Origin: Spodoptera frugiperda
Lineage: Eukaryota; Arthropoda; Insecta; Lepidoptera; Noctuidae
Direction: 5' to 3'
Length of the DNA stretch: 64,000 nucleotides
Assembly (NCBI RefSeq): GCF_023101765.2
Contig: NC_064226.1
Span: 4,580,001-4,644,000 of the forward strand
Part shown: positions 27,201 to 34,096 of the stretch, one piece after another
Position numbering within the stretch: the stretch's first letter is position 1
Layout: the number at the start of each line of letters is the position of its first letter
The notes under the pieces: generated by a model
Told to the model about the DNA's origin: nothing
Seen by the model: only the letters and a program-made list of their open reading frames with translations
Database searches by the model: none
Made by a program: the position numbers and the translations under genes

Positions 27201-29416
27201 GTCATTGAGATAATAAAAGTTGATGCAAGAATTAATTCAACAACATCTGATTATGGCTGATAGCAGATTTGAATGGTGTTGTAAATAAATAAAAACGATA
27301 ATAAATTTAAACATACCTGTCAGCCATTTGCATTTCCGAGTCCATGCCATCTTCCTTGTAATCTGGTAATTCGTTATCATTCATAGTGTCTTCAGCATCA
27401 GAGAATGTTAATATTGGGTCAGTTGGATCTGGAAATAATTAGAATAAAATTATGTAGCAACTGCTATGGAGTAGTTATACCATTTATGAACTTCTTAGTT
27501 GGTCGCAAGTGCGCCTACCGAGCAAGACAATTGATTTCAGAGTCGGGTAAAGTGTTATTAGACCTATTCGGTTTTTTTCTAGTAATAATAAAACGGAGTC
27601 AAGAAATGCGTCTGGAATATGCCATTATAAGTAAATAACATAACATGGGACTCAATAGTTTCTGTGCTTATCTTTTCTTGAATGGAAAAAGCATTACTTC
27701 TCTCTTATAACTTTCTCATTATTCTGTGGTCATAAATACAACTAATTATTCGCTTCTAAGAAAATAAATTATGTATACACCTAGGAGTTATCTTACTTCA
27801 GGAGATAATTTACTTACTTTTCGGTAATGGTTGTACAGTCTGATCCGGCAACAGATGATACTGCTTCAGTAGTTGCCAGTGTGCCAACAAAGTCTTTGCA
27901 TTCCGTGACGGGTAGAACACATGTGGATTCTGGTCTAGTAACTCTTGGAATCTCTCCAGTGGCGGCAGTGATGACTGGAATTGAGAAAAAATACATTATG
28001 AGTATTGTGTTATTTAATTACCACCATAATACACAATTGCAGTAAATTAAGTTTTTATCAGAGAAAAGGTTTTGATTAATCACCACACTTACTTAATGCG
28101 GGTTGGCAATCAGTGGTGTCTAAATAATCTTAGAAAATATTTATAAGTCGGAAAAAGTCACTTTGGTACTTGCTGTGATATGTGTGAAGTTTTAATCAGA
28201 ATTTAATCATGAAGGTTGTATAATAACAAGACTGCCAGTCAACTCCAGCAATACTTTGTGGTAGTAGTGCTTTTCACTTATGTATTTTGTACTTATAAAG
28301 GTAAATATCAGTTTAGGAATCATTCAAACAAGTATTAAGTGTAATAAAATGATACATTCATGAATAGGGCCTCAAGAATATTCTTATAGACATTTCCAAT
28401 AATTACTTGATGCCTAATAACTTACAGGAACAGCAGGTATAGTCGCAAGTAGTTCTTCTTCTGCAGTAGAATACAGAGCTTGTTGTTGAATCAAAGCTAC
28501 TAAGTCCGGATGTAGGTTGCGCATAGCCGCTATAGCTACTCGTGATATCTCTGCGTTGTACAGTAAGGCGTACCACCGAGACTGTAGCTCACTGACTGTG
28601 AAACGGCAAGAGAACTTCACACCTCTATGTACGATGCGCAAGTCATTTGTCTGAAAATGTAGGAGAATTATTTGTTATTATTTTGTTGAATAAATAGGCA
28701 TTAGTAATGTGGTTTTAATTACAACAATTATTATATAATAGCATATGGTTCTATTTTTACTTTTCCTGTTAATTATAAATAAGGAATATGGCTTGCACTT
28801 CCGTTATTAATAGATATTGCAAAAACATCATTAGTTAAATTCATTAAAACAGTTTTGTAAACCTATCATAATCTCAAATGCATTAGCAAGTTATATTCAT
28901 ACCTGTTGTACACCTAATATCAAAGCCAGATCATCTGTGGGTTTCCAACGTCCTAGATCTTTTGTAGAGAGGTGACTCAATTGCCCTTTACGGCGGATTT
29001 TGCGACCCATGCTGCCACCACCAGACACTTTACTTGAAGCCCTACGACGCTCCGCAGGCTGGTGAACGGGAGGAGTAGGCACACTAGTCATTGGAATCTC
29101 CGAAACTTGACTCGTATACGATTGTGTTCGCATTCTCTTGTCACCTTTACCAAGCGAAGATCCGGGCAATCCACTATATTCCACCAATTCATCGTCAAAT
29201 CGCCTTCGTTTTATTGATCTCGATGAACTGAAAATTATGTAAACCACCCGTATTATCAAATAACATTCAAATGGGATACTAAAATGAATTTACAAAGTCT
29301 AGTTAGGAGTACCTGCGTCTTTTATTATCGTCTGGCACGTTATTATATGGAGACCGTGTAGTGCTAGGGTATTCGTTGCTGTCTGATGCATTTGAGGGCG
29401 TTGCAGGGAAATCCAT
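6172..29416 (-). CDS. MCRS1: Microspherule protein 1 (MCRS1 / Rcd5), complete, 8 exons
   Basis: The eight coding exons are 29416-29313, 29227-28903, 28650-28426, 27974-27818, 27428-27317, 26611-26458, 6808-6593 and 6261-6172. They join with GT-AG borders and matching phases into 1383 nt, 460 aa plus TAA, against 462 aa for human MCRS1. Residues 1-100 are Ser/Arg/Lys-rich and disordered. About 120-300 is the MCRS N-terminal domain (GRWKPTDDLALILGVQQ, TVSELQSRWYALLYN, YPSRNAKTLLAHWQLLKQYH). About 305-355 is a helical segment (LLETSLSRWQVLVQSLSG). About 360-445 is an FHA domain with GRS, SRKQ and NSGDFF motifs. The family is a chromatin subunit of NSL and INO80 complexes and acts at centrosomes and spindle microtubules. 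The intron between exons 6 and 7 is 19.65 kb and rich in transposons. mRpL42 lies head-to-head 443 bp away. Confidence 0.96.
6262..6592 (-). other. MCRS1 intron 7
   Basis: This is a 331-bp intron, AT-rich, with a GT donor at 6592-6591 and an AG acceptor at 6263-6262. I see nothing else in it. Confidence 0.85.
6593..6808 (-). CDS. MCRS1: MCRS1 exon 7 (FHA domain)
   Basis: This exon is 216 nt (72 codons), phase 0 on both sides. It holds most of the phosphothreonine-binding FHA fold: IAVGRSTRDNNIDVDLTLEG, PAAKVSRKQATIRL, NSGDFF and FVDGRPVLPGNKVKL. The GR and SRKQ residues expected in FHA strand loops are present. Confidence 0.96.
9787..9854 (+). repeat. Dispersed repeat copy, inverted relative to 11527
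   Basis: About 68 bp running from TTAAAGCATTAACTG to GGCGGTTAACGTGTTAA matches the reverse complement of 11527-11618, with a gap of about 24 bp where this copy is shorter. See the paired entry. Confidence 0.65.
10823..10925 (+). repeat. Tail fragment of an RTE-like LINE
   Basis: The text GGGAGACCTTTGTTCATCAG, then TGGACATCTCTCGTCTGATG and a (GATGAT)n run, resembles the 3' tail that I associate with lepidopteran RTE-type retrotransposons. There is no coding remnant long enough to confirm this. Confidence 0.5.
11527..11618 (-). repeat. Dispersed repeat copy, inverted relative to 9787
   Basis: About 92 bp in opposite orientation to 9787-9854. It shares TTAACACGTTAACCGCC, the TTGCCTTCAACAGTTTTCTT core and an outer AGTTAATGCTTTAA. 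The two copies could be ends of one 1.8-kb element or independent insertions of one family. Confidence 0.65.
12260..13866. mobile_element. Fold-back element with about 700-bp inverted arms
   Basis: Arm 12260-12957 is the near-perfect reverse complement of 13169-13866; I see only scattered single-base differences and small indels. The unpaired middle is about 210 bp and itself has a central palindrome around 13054-13088 and a (GAAC)n run. The ends are ATGTGTGGGTGAACTGAGGG and its complement. The 9-mer ACTTTTATT occurs immediately outside both ends (12251-12259 and 13867-13875), as expected for a target duplication. No transposase frame is present, so it is non-autonomous. The structure fits foldback (FB-like) or Mutator-like elements, both of which make 9-bp duplications; the family is not determined. 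Confidence 0.9.
14079..14231 (+). mobile_element. SINE-like dispersed repeat, forward copy
   Basis: About 150 bp running from ATCCGGAGCTGCGGACTACC through TAGTCAGTAAGAGTTTGATA and CTCTCGCCTCACCCAAGGCG to a CCCCCTTAAAAAA tail. It is flanked by AATATCTTT at 14070-14078 and 14232-14240. The same family recurs inverted at 25793. I recall this sequence type from lepidopteran genomes as a short interspersed repeat, but give no family name. Confidence 0.65.
18780..18960 (+). repeat. Probable non-LTR or SINE fragment
   Basis: CAGGTAGGGCTAACGTCCCT and GGGCTGCAACAGGCGTTGC are GC-richer than the surroundings and resemble a dispersed lepidopteran repeat. No complete ends or duplication were found. Confidence 0.35.
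21633..21795 (+). repeat. Non-LTR retrotransposon 3' fragment
   Basis: The text GCGGTGAAGGAAAACATCGT, AAGGAAACCTGGGC, CGCCAACCCGCATTGAGCAA and AATGCTCAAACCTTCTCC is a degenerate copy of a LINE tail common in Lepidoptera. The fragment is diverged and non-coding. Confidence 0.55.
22264..22419. mobile_element. MITE with CATTAGAACTTGAGACGGG inverted ends
   Basis: The terminal stretches CATTAGAACTTGAGACGGGA and its complement TCCCGTCTCAAGTTCTAATG enclose about 80 bp, including TTCCGATATTTCGGCAC and GCAAGCGCCATGATCACGG. A second, more decayed copy is at 44094-44227 with the core inverted. Confidence 0.75.
22612..22795 (+). repeat. Dispersed lepidopteran repeat (GACGGATCACCTGATG type)
   Basis: TGACGGATCACCTGATGATA, CCGCCGCTCATGGACACC and AAGTGCGTTGCCGGCCTTTA are hallmarks of a very common lepidopteran interspersed repeat. 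A shorter relative is at 26980-27065 in MCRS1 intron 5. Confidence 0.6.
24641..24835 (+). repeat. Interspersed repeat fragment (GGCTGAACGGATTTG type)
   Basis: AAACGGCTGAACGGATTTGT, TTGCATACAGATAGCTCATA and TTATCCCGG match the typical order of a dispersed lepidopteran repeat. A relative, with GGCTCAACCGATTTTCATC, lies at 38395-38645. Confidence 0.5.
24871..24970 (+). repeat. Interspersed repeat fragment
   Basis: ACGAGCAAACGAGTCAGCCT followed by AATGATCAACACGGCCCCTG and CATTGGCAACC looks like a diverged copy of the same broad group as 22612. No ends could be defined. Confidence 0.4.
25031..25144. mobile_element. Small MITE with GCCGTACTCAGAGTCATT ends
   Basis: A 114-bp segment begins GCCGTACTCAGAGTCATTAA and ends with the complement (AATGACTCTGAGTACGGC). 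The subterminal TTACTTAA/TTTAAGTAA pair extends the arms to about 30 bp. There is no coding content. Confidence 0.75.
25793..25947 (-). mobile_element. SINE-like dispersed repeat, reverse copy with 15-bp duplication
   Basis: This is the reverse of the family at 14079: T-rich start (A tail on minus), CCTACTCCTGCTTTTCG, GGTAGTCCGCAGC. The 15-mer AGATGAAACGACTCT occurs at 25778-25792 and again at 25948-25962, a clear target-site duplication of retroposition length. Confidence 0.8.
26209..26376 (+). repeat. Interspersed repeat (ACTAGCTGACCTGGCAAACTTC type)
   Basis: It runs from ACTAGCTGACCTGGCAAACT via CCAAACCGGTCCAGCCAATC and CGAGTTTTAGCGAGACTAAC to a TATATATAGAGA tail. This is a familiar lepidopteran retroposon type. 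It sits just downstream of MCRS1 exon 6, in the start of the large intron. Confidence 0.6.
26458..26611 (-). CDS. MCRS1: MCRS1 exon 6
   Basis: This exon is 154 nt and encodes the helical segment VDKKDIRLLETSLSRWQVLV to RGRLVRFLMRSRE. The RSRE end joins directly to IAVGRST of the FHA exon, as in other MCRS1 proteins, so no exon is missing despite the 19.65 kb intron that follows. Confidence 0.94.
26612..27316 (-). other. MCRS1 intron 5
   Basis: This is a 705-bp intron. It contains a short copy of the GACGGATCACC repeat at 26980-27065 and a moderately GC-rich stretch at 26775-26850 in which I find no gene. Confidence 0.8.
27317..27428 (-). CDS. MCRS1: MCRS1 exon 5
   Basis: This acidic exon is 112 nt and contains LTFSDAEDTMND, which corresponds to the FSDAED motif of MCRS1 proteins. 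The acceptor is TTTCCAG|ATCC and the donor GACAG|GTATGT. Confidence 0.93.
27429..27817 (-). other. MCRS1 intron 4
   Basis: 389 bp of AT-rich sequence; nothing recognised. Confidence 0.8.
27818..27974 (-). CDS. MCRS1: MCRS1 exon 4
   Basis: This exon is 157 nt. The correct frame reads SSLPPLERFQELLDQNPHVF, then YPSRNAKTLLAHWQLLKQYH and LLPDQTVQPLPK, which matches the family. A longer open frame over the same bases is in another phase and is not coding. The donor is A|GTAAGTA. Confidence 0.94.
27975..28425 (-). other. MCRS1 intron 3
   Basis: 451 bp of AT-rich sequence; nothing recognised. Confidence 0.8.
28426..28650 (-). CDS. MCRS1: MCRS1 exon 3
   Basis: This exon is 225 nt (75 codons), phase 0 on both sides. 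It carries the conserved core TNDLRIVHRGVKFSCRF and ELQSRWYALLYNAEISRVA of the MCRS N-terminal domain. Confidence 0.95.
28903..29227 (-). CDS. MCRS1: MCRS1 exon 2
   Basis: The acceptor is TTTTCAG|TTCATC and the donor CAG|GTATGA. The exon encodes a basic, Ser-rich linker with RRKGQLSH and then the start of the MCRS N-terminal domain, GRWKPTDDLALILGVQQ. It is 325 nt long. Confidence 0.95.
29313..29416 (-). CDS. MCRS1: MCRS1 exon 1 (start codon)
   Basis: The ATG is at 29416-29414 in the context AATAATGG. The exon codes for MDFPATPSNASDSNEY and on to KRR, then donor AG|GTACTC. It ends in phase 2, and the T of the next exon completes a Ser codon. Confidence 0.92.
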
Positions 29417-29859
29417 TATTTACTTTTTGCACGTTAAACAGTAACTATAAATAATAACAAATTACGAAATCATTCGTTTTGACTTTTTTTTGTCAATTTG
29501 TCAAACAAAGAAACGTATAATGTCAATAAGTCAACTGTCATGTCATTGCCATAGACTATTTATGAGTAATCAGCACACCACTCTAAGTTTAGTCGATTTT
29601 TCAAAATTATTATGAAATCGAGTAATATAAGACAAAATGTATTATTTATCAGTTTGTAATTATAAAATATTTATGGGGGCACGGCATCTCACCAAGTGAA
29701 AACAAAAACGTTACATAATTTTTCTACACTTTACAATTTTAGATATCTGGTAACATTTTTGATTAATGTCAAAATCCAAAATATTTGAGGTTATGTGTGT
29801 TATGATTTGAGTACGGAATTTTGGTAAATAAAAGCATTTTCATAAGATTTATTACTAAA
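29417..29859. promoter_or_regulatory. Divergent promoter region between MCRS1 and mRpL42
   Basis: The start codons of the two genes are 443 bp apart and point away from each other, so both promoters and 5' UTRs lie here. I see no clear TATA box at a fitting distance from either ATG. A segment at about 29672-29700, GGGGGCACGGCATCTC, is GC-rich and has a look-alike at 31300-31330. Confidence 0.6.
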
Positions 29860-30204
29860 ATGGCGCATATTATTCGCGCAATAGCATTTAAACCACGAGA
29901 TATATTGACCAGATCTTATAATAAAATCGTAATAACTGACGATGGATCGACAATAGTTGCACTTCATAAAGATCAAGAATTTCCTTATGAATTCTCAAGA
30001 CCTCTACCAACAGAAACAGTTTCAGACAAATCAATTTTAAGAATGAATGATACTCAAGAAGTGTACAGAGTATTCAGGGACCTAAAGCCTGAGATAGCAA
30101 GGAAACAGCTGTCTTCATTGACCCTAACTACACCACATAGGTGGTTCCCTAGAGCCAGAGACAAGAAAGCCAAGAAAACGGAAATGAATCGCCCCTATTT
30201 GTAG
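29860..30204 (+). CDS. mRpL42: Mitochondrial ribosomal protein mL42, single exon
   Basis: This is 114 aa from ATG 29860 (context CTAAAATGG) to TAG. An upstream TTG would lengthen the frame by 13 codons, but the ATG with a fitting context is preferred. Residues 1-20 (MAHIIRAIAFKPRDILTRSY) are basic and hydrophobic with no acidic residue before about position 12, consistent with a mitochondrial presequence. The mL42 signature follows: ITDDGSTIVALH, FPYEFSRPLP, and the C-terminal TTPHRWFPRARDKKAKKTEM. It is a small supernumerary protein of the large mitoribosomal subunit. The length fits insect relatives. The gene is divergent from MCRS1. AATAAA at 30208-30213, only 4 bp past the stop, and at 30250-30255 are candidate poly(A) signals. 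Confidence 0.93.
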   Translation: MAHIIRAIAFKPRDILTRSYNKIVITDDGSTIVALHKDQEFPYEFSRPLPTETVSDKSILRMNDTQEVYRVFRDLKPEIARKQLSSLTLTTPHRWFPRARDKKAKKTEMNRPYL

Positions 30205-30207
30205 AAT

Positions 30208-30255
30208 AATAAAGTACTGTGTTAGTATAGGATATTGTAGAAACTACCTAATAAA
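30208..30255 (+). terminator. Poly(A) signals of mRpL42
   Basis: AATAAA occurs at 30208-30213 and 30250-30255. The second leaves a more usual 3' UTR length of about 70 nt. Confidence 0.5.
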
Positions 30256-30757
30256 TATTGTTGAAACTATCATTATTTTTTATTTCTATTTGTTTTACCT
30301 TCTTTTGTAAGCAACCAGAGTGAGCAGAGTATTGTTTTTCTTTGAAAATACTCAAAAAAGTTACAGAGCTATAATCACTGAAGAATGAGCCTTGAAGATC
30401 TTTGAATTCTAGAAATGAAATAACTGAACAATAAAAATGTCTTAATTTATATAAGCTAAAGTATTCAATGCTTTTCACATACAATTATACTTCCCACTTC
30501 CATTTAAGTGTAAACTAAAAACAATTACTAACTCCATTGACTGATGTAAGAACATGTCCCGTTCAAGGATATTTGTTTTAAAGAAAGGGTTTGCGTCACA
30601 ACACTGGGTTTGTAAGATATTACTAATGTGGTAAGTAATACATATGTAAAACATGATGGACAGAAAACATTTTAAAAAATGCACCACTCCACATTATAAA
30701 TGCCCACCTCATTTGAGACTAGAATTGCTTGATCTTTTGACAAATTTAATATCAGAT

Positions 30758-30920
30758 ACTAGCTACTCCTGCGCGTTTTTTTACTCGCTGCTCGGCTCCT
30801 ATTGATATTGGCGTAATGTATTATAGTCTATAACCTTCCTCGATAAATGCGACTATCCAACACAAAAGTTGTTTCGCGTTCAAACAAACTCTTCAGCTTT
30901 ATTTACTACCTATAGATAAG
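30758..30920 (+). repeat. Interspersed repeat (ACTAGCTACTCCTGCGCG type)
   Basis: ACTAGCTACTCCTGCGCGTT, CTCGCTGCTCGGCTCCTATT, ACCTTCCTCGATAAATG and TCAAACAAACTCTTCAGCTT keep the order of a common lepidopteran retroposon tail, but with an internal deletion. Confidence 0.6.
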
Positions 30921-31647
30921 AAGGTACTACCAGTTACCAATAGAAGTACCGCTGTAGATCGATTGACTCTTGAGGCTGCAGCAATGACCTTACCGTATGC
31001 AGGTACCCACGCGTGAGATCCCCATCCTACCTTGAATCGAAACACGCAATAACAAGTACGACAGGACGTAGGTACTAAACATTTTACAGTTATTAAAATT
31101 TGAAAAACAGCGGCAATAATTTTTCGTATAGAGAATAAAGATGGCCGCTTTTAACAAGTTTTTATTTTTTTTATTTAATTAAATAATTAGGTGTTTACCT
31201 AAACAGTTTATATTATTAAGTATTTGGTTTTAAATAAAGATTATTGCATTCATTAAATACAAGATACACGATGATTTTGAATACCTATACAAAATATTTG
31301 GAGGCACGGTAGTGCTCCCCGCCAAAACAAGCTGAATAATATTTTCTCAATGTACAATTCTCAAATCACTTTTTAATTTCTCAAATTGCTTCTATGTTCT
31401 CAAATTACTTCTTAGTTCTTTTTTTACATTTATCACAAAAAATACTATTAAAATATCTGCAGAACTAACGCAACGCTAACTGCTTTAAACTTTTTATTAA
31501 AATTTTATGTTCGACAGTAAGAAATTCTGTGAAGTGGAATACAAATAGAAAGCTTTTACGAGTTATTTATACAATTTCTTGTGAAACCATTCGAGTGATT
31601 CATGAATAACGTTATATTCTCGTCGCACTCACGATTTGGTATTTCAG

Positions 31648-31835
31648 GGCCTTTACAACCAGTACCACCAATCATTCAATGTCAAATACCTCTAGTACAA
31701 GTACGTACTGACCCTGACCGGCGTTGGTATGGAGTAGAGGGTAGGAATGTCTGGCACTGGCACCGACACATTTCGACCGGGCGCCACATTCAAATTACGA
31801 AACAATCAAGAGAACTGAACAAAACCTTTAAATAA
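31648..31835 (+). CDS. Orphan open frame, possible terminal exon (unrecognised)
   Basis: A good acceptor (TGGTATTTCAG at 31637-31647) precedes 62 open codons ending in TAA at 31833-31835, which overlaps an AATAAATAA run that could serve as poly(A) signal. The peptide is Pro-, Trp-, His- and Arg-rich (WYGVEGRNVWHWHRHISTG) and the bases are clearly GC-richer than the flanks. I do not recognise it and no upstream plus-strand exon to join was found. It may be a transposon remnant or an exon of an unannotated gene. Confidence 0.25.
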
Positions 31836-33436
31836 ATAACTTTATTCTTGATAAATAATTTGTATATATTAATTTTACAATTTAATAAATTAATGCAATC
31901 AATAGCCTAGTGTTTATTTACTTTTAACCGTTTATATATTTAACAGGTACACAATTAATTGTTAATAGTTTTAATATTATACATGCAATTATTGTTAATC
32001 TAAGTACCTATATTACATTTTGATTATTCATTATATTGCAAAGTAACATTTTATAAACAGTACATGATTTTAATTTAAAGGATAACATGTTTCATCTATA
32101 AATTTGTACCCTAGCAAGGCTCTTAAGCCATAATAAATCGATTAACAACAGCTTATCTAATAAATAGAACTATAATCTGTAGGTACTATTTTCTCAAACT
32201 ACAATAATTTCTCTTTCTAAACAGAAAAATATTCCTTCACATTCAATATCACAATGATTGCTTCCTTTGGTGCTCTTTACATCTAAATATTGCACTTATA
32301 ACATCGACTAGTTCATCTTCAGTCACGAACCACGCCTTACTCCAACTACTTGTCTCTCAGTAAACCATTGTAACTGGAAATAAGTTGGTAGCTAATCAAC
32401 TGTGCTAATTAGTCTCAATAAAATACATTTTAATAAATATAATAATAGAATGTATTACAAAAATATGTCATTTGATTTATTGCTCTATGTGATGAGATGG
32501 AAGATTCAAAATAGAATTAAATAGTGACACATATGTGCAGCCAAATGTTACGTGTGTTGGCAACTAGTGCGCGGCGGCGGACAATGAGTGCTCACTCTGT
32601 GTAACACCTGCCCTCGCGGCAATGACAAACATCCTAAGCTACCTACTATCAGATAGCCATCACTCAAGTGCCATAATTGCCAGTCTTGAAGAAAAACTTA
32701 ACATTAATAAAAATATACTCTCGGGAATTATTATTGCATACGACGATGTCATCTTATGACCATAAGGCTAGGCAATTGTACTATAGTCAGATACCAATAG
32801 TTGCTATGCTATATAGAAGCTTCAACATCTTAACAACTGGACATTAGTCTTATTCTAGAATATGTTACGTTAAAAGAATTAAAAATTATATCTTCAGTTC
32901 TACAAAACTAACAGCCATACGTATCTATCAATACAAAACAAAATGGCACACGAGATTACAGATACAGTTTATTATTAAAAATATAAATTCTATGTGAAAT
33001 ATTAACATAAGTGTATCAAAATGAAAATATGAAAATACATTCAATGTAAATTATTAAAAAAAATATGGCTGACCTTTGGATTTAGCAATACATTTAACGT
33101 GTAATGTTCCTAAGAAGGTATCAATAATTCAAATGGGCCGAACTCTCATAAACATCTACTTTAATTTTTAACTTTATTTTTGTAGTATATTAATATTCAG
33201 TAAGATCAAATAACAGTCAAAATATGTACAGTACCTATATGACAATCGATTTTGAATTTTTAACTCTATACATAAGGTTCAAAATATAATATTGTATAAG
33301 ATTTCAACAATTACTCTTCAAGATATAGAGCTCCCGCTCACAAACAAAACCATTGCCCGCTTGATTTAAATATTTGGCGACGTGCGGGCGCAAACTCTCC
33401 AGAATACACAAATAACACTAGGCCAAAAAATATCCA

Positions 33437-33574
33437 TATACAGGTGATTCACGGCAATGCCACATGGATTGACAGTGTAAATAAACTGTTAATAATATGA
33501 AGTGTTCATAGTTTATTAATGTTTACAGTAGGTATGTTCCCACCATGCGATACTGCCGTGGGACACCCTGTATA
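33437..33574. mobile_element. 138-bp MITE with TATACAGG ends
   Basis: Left end TATACAGGTGATTCACGGCA and right end (as complement) TATACAGGGTGTCCCACGGC form inverted ends of about 30 bp. The outermost TATA on both sides includes a probable TA target duplication. The termini resemble those of the fold-back element at 50940-52760. Confidence 0.7.
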
Positions 33575-33896
33575 ACTGTATGTACTATATTATAAAAAAG
33601 TTACTCTAAATTAAGTGTAAATCTTGTAAATGTCACGAGCGTTAGTCTAAGTACTCTTCATTTCATCATTAACGAATTCAGAAACAATTTTTAAAAGTAG
33701 AATTGTTGCAGAATCACTTGTATCTTATTGTATAGGTACAAACGCTTGCAATTCAGTCCCAATAAAATATTAAACTTTAAGATCGTTTTTAGTAATGGTA
33801 GAGGTAAGTTCGGTCGAGACTGCGGACTCTTCGCCGTCTATCTGCATCGTCTAATGAGAAATTGAAGAGTGACTGCAGAGACCGGTTTCGGTAGGG

Positions 33897-34096
33897 TCAG
33901 CGGATCCGGTTGAGGCGCAGTTCCCTGTCCAGTTGCTGCAGTTGGCGGATGAAACCCTCGTTAGGATGGATGTCGCGGCGACAACGCACAGTTCCCAAAG
34001 CTTCGGCCAAAGACATGCCACGTTTGATCATGAGGAAGGCTAACGCGCACGTGGCAGATCGGGACACCCCCATAAAGCAGTGGACTAAGACGCGTC
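33897..34096 (-). CDS. DUSP exon 4 (catalytic loop)
   Basis: This 200-nt exon begins with the GRVLVHCFMGVSRSATCALA block and runs to the stop. The acceptor is TTCTTTTAG|GACGC. Confidence 0.93.

Larger units (their letters stand above)
30256..33896. other. Intergenic region and probable DUSP 3' UTR
   Basis: The part next to the phosphatase stop (about 31850-33896) is AT-rich and may be its long 3' UTR; minus-strand AATAAA candidates lie near 31843 and 31911. It contains a 138-bp MITE at 33437-33574. The part 30256-31600 carries a retroposon fragment at 30758 and otherwise nothing recognisable. Confidence 0.5.

Noticed and set aside
27814..27996. 60-codon minus-strand frame covering MCRS1 exon 4
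   Set aside because: It is in the wrong phase. The frame shifted by one or two bases gives the conserved MCRS1 peptide with proper splice sites.
29821..29859. Extended mRpL42 N-terminus from an upstream TTG
   Set aside because: The ATG at 29860 has a good context and gives the expected length; a TTG start is not needed.
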